Assembly (NCBI RefSeq): GCF_000018285.1
Contig: NC_009901.1
Span: 867,001-931,000 of the forward strand
DNA from: Shewanella pealeana ATCC 700345
Lineage (GTDB): Bacteria; Pseudomonadota; Gammaproteobacteria; Enterobacterales; Shewanellaceae
DNA: 64,000 bases
Direction of reading: 5' to 3'
Positions 9,103 through 18,446 of the stretch are shown here, in pieces. Each line of letters starts with the position of its first letter. Within the stretch, counting starts at the first letter, position 1. A program made the translations under genes and the position numbers. The notes below the pieces were generated by a model. That model ran no database searches. It worked only from the letters and a program-made list of their open reading frames with translations, and had not been told where the DNA came from.

Positions 9103-11292
9103 TTAAAATTTATACGCATATCCTACGGATACCGTCATAGGTTTGCCTACGAAGTTGGAACCATAGACTCGAGAGGTGACATATTTTTCATCGAATAAGT
9201 TTTCCGCAGTAAGGTAAAGCTCTTGTGCATCATCGATGAAGTAACGCCCAGATAAATCGACAATAGTCTTGGCCTTAATTAGATTGTCGGCTGCAATTTC
9301 GCCTTGGCCTGCTTGTGTGCGAATATCGTCTGTGTAACGGGCAGCTAAAGTCAGCTCCCAGCTATCAGCTTTCACCCCTGCCGATGCAAACAGCATATTT
9401 TCAGCGATATAGGGGAGTTTGTCTCCCTCGCTGACATCACCCCAAGGATCGAAGTCTGACTCGAAGCTATTGGCAAACTGCGCATCGGTATAGGTGTAGG
9501 CCAGTTTCACTGGAAAACTGAAATCAGTTTGAGTGTTAAAGCTATAGCCAAGACTTAACTCCAGTCCCTTAACATCCACTTCACCACCATTATACTGATC
9601 ACCGATATTGTCATCATCGCAGCCTTTTGATGCGGTACATTCACCATGCATGTTGCTGTAATCACTGTAGAAGAAGATGGCTTCTGAGCTAAACTCACCG
9701 CTGTTATAACGTGCTCCGGCTTCATAGTTCCAGCTCTGCTCCTCTTTTTTATCGGCATTGCCTGGAGAGGCGGGGGCAAAGCCCTTTTGAACGCCAGCAA
9801 GAACCAGAAGCTCGCTGTTTATTTGGTAGGTTGCAGATAGAGAAGGCAAGGTCGCAGAAAAACTGTTGTCGATATCTTTATTTGGCTGGCCGTCACGTCC
9901 CGGATTTTCCTTGCCCCAGTCGGTACGGTTAGTCGTTACATCTTCGTAGCGAAGACCTGCAGTGATGTTGAAGTCGCCGAACTGGATCTTATCTTGAACG
10001 TAAAGAGCAATGGCCTTGGCACTGTCGATACGGTTAGAGTCGGTGCCTGGAATACCGCTTTCACTTAAGGTCATCACCTGATTTGAGTCTAGAGTATAGT
10101 GATCGGCCCATTGGAATCGGTCCATCTCATCTTCATGGTAGCGAGCACCGAAAGCGAGATCATGATTAGCTAAATACCAGTTCAGTTCCGTTTGAACGCC
10201 CTGTGAAATATAGCTTCGATTGTTGGCTTTAACTCTTACGTCCATTGGAGCCATAGATGGATCTTTATCAAATTCAGAGGCGGCTTCAACCCCTCCTTTA
10301 CTGAGTTTAAGACCATTAACTTTATCGGCCTTATACCAGTTGCGAGCAAAATCGTTATAGTAGGCTGTCGTCCCTAAGGTGAGATTATCGCTAAAGTCGA
10401 TAATATGGTTGATCTGTAACTGTTTATGCTCAGTATTCATCACATCTTTTTGTGAGGCCGAGTAACGAGCATAGGGTGTCGTTTCTAAATCACTATCGGT
10501 TAATCCCATATAGGTTTCATTGGAGACTTCGTCAGAGTATTTCAGCTTAAACTCTAACACCTGAGCGTATTTAGCATCGTCAGCCGAGCGCACACTGACC
10601 TTTGCCAGCGCGTCGTTCTTTTCAAAACCTGTGTCGCCACCCACGCCATTGATATCCTTAAAGCCATCGGCTTGGTAGCGGTACATTTCCATTACCGCCC
10701 CGACTCGCTCTCCTTGGCCGCCAGCGTAGGCATGTAACTTTCCGAAGCCATCTTGACCTGCAGCGACATCTAGCTTACCCGCTAACTCCTCTTCGGGGAT
10801 TTGGCGAGATAGCATATTGATCACGCCGCCTGTGGTCCTTGGCCCATATTTAACGGTCGAACTTCCTTTTAGGATCTCAACTGATTGCATTCTGCCCGGA
10901 GTCGGGAAGTAATAGGCCGCAGGTGACGCGTAGGGAGCCGGCGCAGCGAGTACACCGTCCTCCATGATGGTGATTTTTTCTGAGCGATTTTGCCCAGTGC
11001 CTCGCATACCTATGTTTGGTCTTAAACCGTAACCATCTTCTTCTTGAATATACACACCGGGAATGCTCGCAAGTGTGCGCATGATATCTGTGTATTTGAA
11101 GTTATCTAGCTCGGCTTGAGTGATGAGGTGCGCACTGCCCGGAGCGGTATTGAGCGGATTCTGTTTACCAAAAATACTGATCTGTTCCATGGTCGGTTGG
11201 GAGTCAGACTCCTGTGCCATGACTTGAGGTGAGAGCGCGGCGAGTAACGCAGTTGAAATTAGACTTAAAGATCGCGTATTACGGTGTGACAT
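9103..11292 (-). CDS. TonB-dependent receptor, FecA-like
   Basis: 729-residue outer-membrane receptor. A signal peptide ends near VMA-QESDS (residue 26). A TonB-box-like QISIFG is followed by a plug domain (about 45-160) with GLRPNIGMRGTGQ and MEDGVLAAPAPYASPAAYYFP, which are characteristic of the FecA branch of receptors. The barrel ends in VGYAYKF. It likely imports a ferric chelate (siderophore or carboxylate). No FecI/FecR pair or N-terminal signalling extension is present. A Fur-like box lies about 47 bases upstream. It heads a minus-strand cluster with a porin, an FMN-binding protein and a PepSY protein, separated from them by a terminator. Confidence 0.92.
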   Translation of the reverse strand: MSHRNTRSLSLISTALLAALSPQVMAQESDSQPTMEQISIFGKQNPLNTAPGSAHLITQAELDNFKYTDIMRTLASIPGVYIQEEDGYGLRPNIGMRGTGQNRSEKITIMEDGVLAAPAPYASPAAYYFPTPGRMQSVEILKGSSTVKYGPRTTGGVINMLSRQIPEEELAGKLDVAAGQDGFGKLHAYAGGQGERVGAVMEMYRYQADGFKDINGVGGDTGFEKNDALAKVSVRSADDAKYAQVLEFKLKYSDEVSNETYMGLTDSDLETTPYARYSASQKDVMNTEHKQLQINHIIDFSDNLTLGTTAYYNDFARNWYKADKVNGLKLSKGGVEAASEFDKDPSMAPMDVRVKANNRSYISQGVQTELNWYLANHDLAFGARYHEDEMDRFQWADHYTLDSNQVMTLSESGIPGTDSNRIDSAKAIALYVQDKIQFGDFNITAGLRYEDVTTNRTDWGKENPGRDGQPNKDIDNSFSATLPSLSATYQINSELLVLAGVQKGFAPASPGNADKKEEQSWNYEAGARYNSGEFSSEAIFFYSDYSNMHGECTASKGCDDDNIGDQYNGGEVDVKGLELSLGYSFNTQTDFSFPVKLAYTYTDAQFANSFESDFDPWGDVSEGDKLPYIAENMLFASAGVKADSWELTLAARYTDDIRTQAGQGEIAADNLIKAKTIVDLSGRYFIDDAQELYLTAENLFDEKYVTSRVYGSNFVGKPMTVSVGYAYKF

Positions 11293-11338
11293 AGGAGCTC
11301 CGTATAGGATAGAAATTTCGAATTACCCACTAAATGTT

Positions 11339-11357
11339 AATGGGATTGATTATCATT
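11339..11357 (-). promoter_or_regulatory. Fur-like box upstream of the TonB receptor
   Basis: On the minus strand AATGATAATCAATCCCATT matches the 19-base Fur consensus at about 16 positions. It is well placed to repress the receptor promoter when iron is plentiful. Confidence 0.75.
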
Positions 11358-11521
11358 TGCGTGGATACTATGCCAAGTTCATTAAAATTAACTTAAAGGT
11401 GGAACTCTTTACATTTGTTAACATCGGCAACACGTTTTATACGGCGCAAGTCATCGGGTGAGTGAAAACTCAATCATGGTATAAACTGTCGGGTCATTTT
11501 TATGGCTAACAAGATGTTTGA

Positions 11522-12232
11522 GTGAATATGTTTTTAAGTTCTTATTTTCAAAAAGAAAATCAATCTGTATCTATCACTCCTCAGCAGGCGAGTGATTTTG
11601 CCAAAGTTGTCGCCCAAGACTTCAATCCGATCCATGATGTGGCGGCCAAGCGTTTTTGTGTGCCTGGAGATCTGCTTTTTGCCCTTGTTCTCAATGAATA
11701 TGGCTTAAGCCAGAAGATGACTTTTAACTTCGCTGGCATGGTTGGCGATGGTGTGAAACTACAGTTTCCTGATGCAGTAGCAGAAGATTTTGATATTCGT
11801 GATGACAAAGATAAGTGTTATCTCGAGGTGCATCGCAGCGGCGATGTGCGCCACTGTGAGACCCAAATCGAGTCATTTATTCGCAAGTATGTGGCGTTCT
11901 CAGGTCTTAACTTCATGCATATCTTAGTGCCTATGATGAAGCAGCATCAGATGATGATTAATCCGGCTCGCCCTTTGGTGATCTACGAGAGCATGTCATT
12001 TGATTTAACTACCTTGGACTTTAACGAGGTGAGTTTGTCTCTGGTTAAGCAAGAACTCGAGATCGAAGGTAAACGTGGTGATGTAACCCTGACCTTCGAG
12101 CTACTCAGTGGCGATACGGTTGTGGGTACTGGGGTAAAAACCTTGGTCATGAGTGGTCTGCGTCCATATGAAGATGAGCCCGCGCAGCAGATGTGTGATG
12201 CCTATGAGAGCCGTAGAATCGCTTTCGGTTAA
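11522..12232 (+). CDS. DUF3581 family protein
   Basis: 236-residue soluble protein of a family common in Shewanella and Vibrio. The N-terminal part (DFAKVVAQDFNPIHDV...FCVPGDLLFALVL) resembles the substrate-entry helix of MaoC-type hotdog dehydratases, where N-P-I-H-x-D is the usual motif; here it reads NPIHDV, so a hydratase-like fold is possible. Start GTG 11522 or ATG 11528. The gene is divergent from the TonB receptor and is followed by its own terminator. The biochemical role is not known. Confidence 0.75.
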   Translation: MNMFLSSYFQKENQSVSITPQQASDFAKVVAQDFNPIHDVAAKRFCVPGDLLFALVLNEYGLSQKMTFNFAGMVGDGVKLQFPDAVAEDFDIRDDKDKCYLEVHRSGDVRHCETQIESFIRKYVAFSGLNFMHILVPMMKQHQMMINPARPLVIYESMSFDLTTLDFNEVSLSLVKQELEIEGKRGDVTLTFELLSGDTVVGTGVKTLVMSGLRPYEDEPAQQMCDAYESRRIAFG

Positions 12233-12285
12233 GCTAGCTTCTTTAATAAGCGTGCTTTATCAACGGCTATAAAAGTCAGTTAATA

Positions 12286-12321
12286 AAAACCACTTAAGCT
12301 ATTTGGCTTGAGTGGTTTTTT
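12286..12321 (+). terminator. Rho-independent terminator after the DUF3581 gene
   Basis: AAAACCACTTAAGC-loop-GGCTTGAGTGGTTTTTT, a 14-bp stem with one G-T pair followed by a T tract. Confidence 0.85.
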
Positions 12322-12526
12322 GTTGTTTGGTCATGCGCTTTTATGGCTTTGTATTTTATGAGTTAGAACGAAATAACACTTTTTTGATTTAAAAGTGCGC
12401 AAATGAACGCTTGGCACTAAAAATGTGACTAAGCTCACTTGCTGAAACGGCGATGAGGGAGCATTCTATCTGTCCCTATCGCTTGCTGGCCCTAATGGTT
12501 AGACAAGGATTGGGGATCCGTTCGGA

Positions 12527-12779
12527 TGAAGGTAGCAGGAGAGTGGGGAGTAACCCCACACCGACGAGGCAACTTCGTTAGGCTTTAAGCTAAACGAAGC
12601 ACTCTTTCAGGTGCCACATAGTGGTGAGGACTGTTACTGGACGAGCCTCTGGAGAGACTGTGAGCAGCTAAGTGTTCGTAAGCTTAATTGTCACACAGCG
12701 CCGAAGGCGAAAGTGTAAACTCAGCTATTAAACCTAGCTATGAGGTTACGCGAAACGCTCAGGCAAAAGGACAGAGGAG
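12527..12779 (+). ncRNA. Tandem glycine riboswitch
   Basis: Two consecutive glycine aptamers. The first (about 12527-12640) shows AGCAGGAGAGTG, CCGACGAGGCAAC and CTTTCAGGTGCCA. The second (about 12641-12779) shows CTCTGGAGAGACTG, CGCCGAAGGCGAAAG and CGCTCAGGCAAAAGGACAGAG, the textbook core. It lies 210 bases before a Na+/alanine-glycine symporter gene, so it should link intracellular glycine to expression of that carrier. The first aptamer is more diverged from consensus than the second. The expression platform is in the 200 bases that follow. Confidence 0.93.
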
Positions 12780-12988
12780 AGGATGACTGTGTTAGTTATT
12801 TTAAAGATAACTGCATAAAGTCACTGTCGTTTGTCGCTGCGCCTTTTTTCTATCTAACTTGCGTTATGTTAGGTCGACTCAATTGCTCGTTGCATACGTC
12901 AGTGCTCTGCAACAGCCATTTCTTTTCCTCCTCCGATTATTAATAACTCTTATTAGAGAGTTTTGTTGTTTAATACTCGAGGAATACC

Positions 12989-14359
12989 ATGAATTTTCAC
13001 GCACTTTTAGCCGATATCAACGCCATTGTCTGGGGGCCTATTACCCTGTGCTTATTGGTGGGAACCGGTCTTTATCTCACTGTTCGACTCAAACTGATCC
13101 AAGTTTTTAAATTGCCTATGGCGCTGGGTTTATTGTTTAAACCTGCAAGTGGTAAGGGCGACTTATCATCATTTGCGGCGCTTTGTACCGCACTGTCGGC
13201 AACTATTGGTACCGGTAATATTGTGGGTGTGGCAACCGCAATTAAAATCGGTGGTCCAGGGGCACTATTTTGGATGTGGCTAGCGGCCTTTTTTGGTATG
13301 GCGACCAAGTACGCCGAATGTATGCTGGCAGTAAAGTATCGCACCACAGATGCCAAAGGTAATATTGCTGGTGGCCCTATGTACTATATCGAACGTGGCC
13401 TAGGGCTTAAGTGGCTGGCGAAGATCTTTGCCATCTTCGGTGTCGGCGTGGCGTTTTTTGGTATAGGTACCTTTGCTCAGGTTAATGCCATCAGTGATGC
13501 CATGACTATCGCTTTCGATATTCCTACTTGGGTAACTGCTGTTGCGCTAACCTTGATGGTGGCGGCGGTGACACTGGGCGGCGTTAAGCGCATCGCTAAT
13601 GTGGCGCAAAAGCTGGTGCCGACTATGGCGCTGGGTTACGTGTTAGCCTGTATGTGGGTGCTGTTTATCTTCTCTGATCAAATTATTCCTGCATTTGAGT
13701 TGGTACTGCACTCAGCTTTTACCCCTATCTCGGCTGCAGGTGGCTTCTTAGGCGCAACGGTTGCTCAAGCGCTGCAAATTGGTATCGCTCGCGGCGTATT
13801 CTCTAATGAATCAGGCCTTGGTAGTGCACCTATTGCCGCCGCTGCCGCGAAGACTAACGAGCCGGTAGAGCAAGGCCTTGTGAGCATGACAGGAACCTTC
13901 TTCGATACGATCTTAATTTGTACCATGACAGGTTTAGTACTGATTATTACCGGTGTGTGGAGCGGTGATACTGCAGGGGCTGCCATGACCAGCGCCGCAT
14001 TTGCTGCCAGTGGCTCAGAAGTTATTGGTCAATATGTGGTAACCATTGCACTGGTTTGTTTTGCCTTTACCACGATTTTAGGTTGGCATTATTACGGTGA
14101 GCGCTGCTGGTATTACCTAACGGGCAGTCGCCTTGGTGATAACGGCATTAAAATCTACCAATTTACCTTTTTAGGCTTAATTGCAGGTGGCGCATTTATT
14201 CACTTAGATCTGATTTGGATGCTAGCCGATACCGTAAACGGCTTGATGGCGATCCCTAACTTGATAGCCCTCATAGGCTTAAGGCACGTGATCTTAAAAG
14301 AGACTCGCAAATATTTTGCTAAGCAGCAAGCCTTAGCGAACCAAAGCTCGCTGGCTTAA
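12989..14359 (+). CDS. Sodium:alanine/glycine symporter, AGCS family
   Basis: 456-residue inner-membrane carrier with about 10-11 helices. Family marks are ATIGTGNIVGVATAIKIGGPGALFWMW (residues about 70-96, cut here by position), AECMLAVKYR and GGPMYYIERGLG, followed by NESGLGSAPIAAAAAKT. AGCS carriers take up alanine or glycine with Na+. The glycine riboswitch upstream favours glycine as the controlling, and probably transported, amino acid. A GAGG ribosome site is a few bases upstream of ATG 12989. A strong terminator follows. Confidence 0.93.
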   Translation: MNFHALLADINAIVWGPITLCLLVGTGLYLTVRLKLIQVFKLPMALGLLFKPASGKGDLSSFAALCTALSATIGTGNIVGVATAIKIGGPGALFWMWLAAFFGMATKYAECMLAVKYRTTDAKGNIAGGPMYYIERGLGLKWLAKIFAIFGVGVAFFGIGTFAQVNAISDAMTIAFDIPTWVTAVALTLMVAAVTLGGVKRIANVAQKLVPTMALGYVLACMWVLFIFSDQIIPAFELVLHSAFTPISAAGGFLGATVAQALQIGIARGVFSNESGLGSAPIAAAAAKTNEPVEQGLVSMTGTFFDTILICTMTGLVLIITGVWSGDTAGAAMTSAAFAASGSEVIGQYVVTIALVCFAFTTILGWHYYGERCWYYLTGSRLGDNGIKIYQFTFLGLIAGGAFIHLDLIWMLADTVNGLMAIPNLIALIGLRHVILKETRKYFAKQQALANQSSLA

Positions 14360-14420
14360 GCTCTCATGCATGCAAGCGTGGAGCGTAAATAGTTTGCTTT
14401 AATTTAACATCGGCTAGATG

Positions 14421-14460
14421 AAAAATAAGCCCGCCCATCATTATTGAGGCGGGCTTTTTA
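14421..14460 (+). terminator. Rho-independent terminator after the symporter
   Basis: AAGCCCGCC-loop-GGCGGGCTTTTTA, a nine-bp GC-rich stem flanked by A and T tracts, so it may work in both directions. Confidence 0.9.
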
Positions 14461-14666
14461 TTAGGTTCTTGCTTGCAGAGGTTTAAGTTTTCTTTCTACA
14501 GAGTCACTTGCTAACTGCCGATTGATTGAGCATCAAAATGTCTAAAAATGGCGTATGATCTCGCTTCTGTTATTTGGTCACCGAAACCGCCGCTTTAGTC
14601 ACTTTTGCATAATTGCCAAGCGTGGCGCTTTCCTTTAATTTAGTGACCATCAAAATTTTTATAGCT

Positions 14667-14709
14667 CTAACACTAGACCTAACACTAGATCTAACATTAG
14701 ACCTGACAT
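14667..14709 (+). repeat. 12-bp tandem repeat (CTAACACTAGAC, about 3.6 units)
   Basis: Units CTAACACTAGAC, CTAACACTAGAT, CTAACATTAGAC and partial CTGACAT lie about 60 bases before the SMC-like operon. The rest of 14460-14772 shows no gene; the operon promoter is expected here. Confidence 0.9.
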
Positions 14710-14771
14710 TTTTAGCTTAATGTAAGCCCAATGCGCTTACCGTTACGGCTCTGTTTGGATTAAGGAATGCA

Positions 14772-17700
14772 ATGCCAAGCTTAAATCGCATCATACTTAT
14801 CGATACTCATCTACCAGGCGTGGTAGAGCTGGCCTTGGATGGCCACACCAATATTTGTGGTACCAACGCATCGGGTAAAACCACACTGCAGCGTCTGGTA
14901 CCGGTTTTTTATGGTGAATATCCGAGTCGAGTGGTGCCATCAACCCGTGACAGTTTTGAGCGCTGGTACTTGCCTCATGATTCAAGCTATATCATCTATG
15001 AATATATCAAGTCTGATGGCCTAGCCTATCAAGCGGTATTGGCGTCGGCGGGCGACGGTAAAGGAGTGAACTACCGCTTTATCGCTAAAGGCTTCGAGCT
15101 TGAGGATTACATCAAGACTAAGCAAGGCGATAGCATTCAGTGCTTCACCATGGCGGAGCTTGGCCGTGAGATGAAGCGCGCCGGTGTGGCGGTGACTAAC
15201 CTGCTTAACACCCGCGAATATCGTGCCATTATCCAAAATGACCGAGCGCTATTAAGTACGGGTAGTAACCGTAATGAGCTGCGTAACTATGCGCGTCAGT
15301 TCTCCCTGTGTGAAGCCGAGCATTCACTGCGTCATATCGAAAAACTGGCCAAGGCGGTGCACTCGAAAGAGGGCAAGATGGAAACCATCAAGTCGATGAT
15401 CGCCGCGATTTTGGAAGAGGATGGCGTTAACCCGCCAAGTTCACGCTTAAATCCACAGCGCGTCGAAGCGTGGATCCGTGAGAGTCAGCTTATTCAAGGC
15501 TTTGAGCAAATTCGCCCTGAGTTTGAAAAGCTAGAGCAGGAGTTTGACCAACTGCTGAGTACCGAGCAGCGTCTTGCTAGCTTGCGCCGCGGTTACAGTA
15601 AAGATGAAACCACAGAGATTGAGCGTCAAGAGCATCATCAAGACTTGTCTAAGGCGTTAAACGCTCAGCTTCGTCAGCTCGACGAAGAGTGGAAGGAGCA
15701 GCGTGATGAGCTTAACCTCGACCTGTCTGCTGCCAAGGGCGACGTGGCTAAGTGCGAGCATGAGCTGGACTCGATTGAAGATCAGCATGCCAGTTTTCAA
15801 GATGCCGATATCGAGCAAGCAAAATCAGATTTAGAGCAGCTACCAAGCTGGCGTGGCAGCTTAGAAAACCTAAGCGAGCGTCATAAGCTACAAACCGAGA
15901 AGCATCAAGATATTGAAGCGGCCTATAACGCTCGCCGTAGTAAGATTGGTGAAGGCTTGAACCGTGAGCTGGAAAACTTGCATCAAGAGCAAGACATCCT
16001 ACGTGAGTCTCGCGATAAGCAAAGAGAGATTGGCCGTAGCGAGCTAGCCGAGCTAGAAGCGCAGTGGCGCGAGTCGACCGAAAAAGGTCAGGCGCAGTTT
16101 AGCGAGCAAGCCTATCAGCTTAAGGTGAATGCGGCTGAGCTTAAGGTACGCGTCGATAGCGTGACTTATTCAGAAGATGAAAAGCTTGCCTTAGCAGTAT
16201 TCGATGAGCGCATCTCCCGCGCCGACGAAGATCAAGAAGCCTGTAATGCCAAGGTCGATCGCTTAACCAGCGAAGAGCGTAAGCTTCGAGCTAAACGCGA
16301 TCAAGCCAACGAGAGCCTACGTGTAGCCGGTATTCGGGTGACAGAGCGCCAAAGTGAGCTCGAAGAGCTGACTCATATGCTGTTCCCGCAGTCGCATACT
16401 TTGCTGGAATTCTTACGTAAAGAGGCGGCAGGCTGGGAAAACACCTTAGGTAAGGTGATTAACTCTGAACTGCTGCACCGCAGCGATCTACACCCAAGTA
16501 TTAGCAGTGAAAGCTTAGAGGCGCTATATGGTATCGCGTTGGACTTAAAAGCCATCGACGCGCCAGAGTATGCCGCCTCAGAGCAAGAGCTACGAGTTAA
16601 ACACGCCGCCGCAGAAGAAGCGTTGTCTAGTGCTAAAGAGCTACAGGCCGAAGCGGAAGACATCTTAGTTGCCAGCAATAGCGAGCTCGATAAATTATTG
16701 CGTGAGCTGACTTTTGCTCGCACAGCATATAAGAATAGCCGTGACGATCTACGTCGCCTATTTGATGACAAACGCGCCGAGCAGGAGAAGATCAACCTTG
16801 CACTGAATGAGCGCAAGGCCGCGTCACAGAAGCAGCTTGCCCGTATCGACAGCGATATTAAGCAGCTCCAAGGCCAGCAACAAGAGTGGCTCGAAGAGCA
16901 AAAAGAGCAAGCGCTCGAAGCGCGCATGGAAAAGAATGCCTACTGGCAGGAAGTGGTTGGCGCGTTAGACAGCCAGCTAAACCAAGTGAAGAGCAATATT
17001 CACAGCCGCCGTGAGCACGCAGCAAGCGAGCAGAAGGCCTGTGAACAGTGGTACAAGAATGAGCTTAAGTCTCGCGGTGTCGACGAAGCGAAAATCGTCG
17101 CCCTTAAGGCTGAAATCCGCACACTTGAGAGCAATATCAGCAAGGCGGAGCAGCGCCGCAGTGAAGTGCTACGTTATGACGACTGGTATCAGCACACTTG
17201 GCTTAAACGTAAGCCTAAGCTGCAGTCTGAGCTAAGCAAGGTGAAGCACGACAGTCTCGATCTTGAGCAACAGCTTAAGAGTAAGGCCAACGAAGTTAAG
17301 GCTAAGCGTAACGAGCTAGATGGCGAGCGTAAGCAATCTGATGCGGTGCAAATTGAAGCCTCAGAAAACTTAACTAAGCTGCGTAGCGTGATGCGTAAAC
17401 TGAGTGAGCTTAAGTTACCAGCTAGTAATGATGACGCCCAAGGTAGTTTGACTGAGCGTCTACGCCAAGGTGAAGATCAGCTGCTGAAACGCGATTCGTT
17501 AATGGGCTCGGTCAAGCAGTATGTTGAGCACTTCGACTCTGTTATTGCCAGCAAATCAGGTTCGGGTCTATCTGAGACCTGGGAGCGCGCCCGCGAAGAA
17601 TCAAGCTTTGTAAACGATAAAGGCATTCGTATTCTCGATTACCGTAAGCTAGTGCCACAGCTTGAGCAGTTGCTAAACGTCATGGTGCCACAGTCTATTA

Positions 17701-18446
17701 TGGCGCTGCGTGAACAAGGCCGTATTTTCGGTGTCGATCTGACCGCCTTCTACGATGTACTGGCCGATATCGATCGCCGCATCGCCTCGCAAAGTGCGCG
17801 TATTACCCGTGAAGTGGGTGAGGAGCTGTTCCTTGATGGCGTATCAGAATCGGCGGTTAAAATTCGCTCGCGTATTAGTGAGTTAGAGTTCTGGCCTGAG
17901 CTTGAGCAGTTTGTAAAAGCCTTTAAACGCTGGAAAGCAGACGGTTTTAACGACTTGCCGGGAGAGGATTACACCAACAGCATGCGCCGCGCACTGGATA
18001 TTATCGGCCGCGCAGCGCTGTCAGGTGGTATTGCTAAACTGCTTGAGATTGAGCTGCGCCTAAAAGAGGGCAATAGCGACCTAGTTATTCGCACCGACAG
18101 ACAACTGAATGAGTCATCGAGCCACGGTATGGCTTACCTGATCTTATGTAAGTTCCTGCTGGCGTTTACCCGTCTACTACGTGGCCGCGCAGAAGTGACC
18201 ATACATTGGCCAATCGACGAGCTGGGCACCTTGCACCACGGTAACGTGAAGAAGATTTTTGATGCTTGTGAAAACAACAATATTTCAGTACTGGGGGCAT
18301 TCCCGAACCCTGAATCTGAGGTATTGAACCTGTTTGCTAACCGTTACATCATCAACAAACAAACTAAGAAACTGCAGGTGGTTAAGCCTCAAGTTAACCC
18401 GATCGCCGAGAAACTCAATCAGCGTCGCACTCAGGAGGCCGTGTAA
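14772..18446 (+). CDS. SMC-like/MukB-like ATPase (DUF3584-type)
   Basis: 1224 residues built like a condensin ATPase. An N-terminal Walker A, GTNASGKTT (Gly30-Thr38), is followed by a long coiled coil (about 245-530), a globular hinge-like break (about 535-610), a second coiled coil (about 615-930) and a C-terminal head. The head carries a signature-like SSSHGMAYLI (about 1115) and Walker B with IDELG (about 1149, preceded by VTIHWP). The size and the MukB-style signature fit the DUF3584/MksB/JetC branch of SMC proteins. It is first in an operon with a MukE-like and a kleisin-like gene; the next ATG overlaps its stop by one base. It probably loops or clears DNA (chromosome compaction or plasmid defence). 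Confidence 0.85.
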   Translation: MPSLNRIILIDTHLPGVVELALDGHTNICGTNASGKTTLQRLVPVFYGEYPSRVVPSTRDSFERWYLPHDSSYIIYEYIKSDGLAYQAVLASAGDGKGVNYRFIAKGFELEDYIKTKQGDSIQCFTMAELGREMKRAGVAVTNLLNTREYRAIIQNDRALLSTGSNRNELRNYARQFSLCEAEHSLRHIEKLAKAVHSKEGKMETIKSMIAAILEEDGVNPPSSRLNPQRVEAWIRESQLIQGFEQIRPEFEKLEQEFDQLLSTEQRLASLRRGYSKDETTEIERQEHHQDLSKALNAQLRQLDEEWKEQRDELNLDLSAAKGDVAKCEHELDSIEDQHASFQDADIEQAKSDLEQLPSWRGSLENLSERHKLQTEKHQDIEAAYNARRSKIGEGLNRELENLHQEQDILRESRDKQREIGRSELAELEAQWRESTEKGQAQFSEQAYQLKVNAAELKVRVDSVTYSEDEKLALAVFDERISRADEDQEACNAKVDRLTSEERKLRAKRDQANESLRVAGIRVTERQSELEELTHMLFPQSHTLLEFLRKEAAGWENTLGKVINSELLHRSDLHPSISSESLEALYGIALDLKAIDAPEYAASEQELRVKHAAAEEALSSAKELQAEAEDILVASNSELDKLLRELTFARTAYKNSRDDLRRLFDDKRAEQEKINLALNERKAASQKQLARIDSDIKQLQGQQQEWLEEQKEQALEARMEKNAYWQEVVGALDSQLNQVKSNIHSRREHAASEQKACEQWYKNELKSRGVDEAKIVALKAEIRTLESNISKAEQRRSEVLRYDDWYQHTWLKRKPKLQSELSKVKHDSLDLEQQLKSKANEVKAKRNELDGERKQSDAVQIEASENLTKLRSVMRKLSELKLPASNDDAQGSLTERLRQGEDQLLKRDSLMGSVKQYVEHFDSVIASKSGSGLSETWERAREESSFVNDKGIRILDYRKLVPQLEQLLNVMVPQSIMALREQGRIFGVDLTAFYDVLADIDRRIASQSARITREVGEELFLDGVSESAVKIRSRISELEFWPELEQFVKAFKRWKADGFNDLPGEDYTNSMRRALDIIGRAALSGGIAKLLEIELRLKEGNSDLVIRTDRQLNESSSHGMAYLILCKFLLAFTRLLRGRAEVTIHWPIDELGTLHHGNVKKIFDACENNNISVLGAFPNPESEVLNLFANRYIINKQTKKLQVVKPQVNPIAEKLNQRRTQEAV

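Noticed and set aside
12740..13110. Two short plus-strand ORFs in the glycine riboswitch leader
   Set aside because: One starts inside the second aptamer, the other overlaps the symporter start in another frame; no good site.
16373..16927. 184-codon minus-strand ORF opposite the SMC-like gene
   Set aside because: Ser/Arg/Cys-rich shadow of the coiled coil on the other strand.
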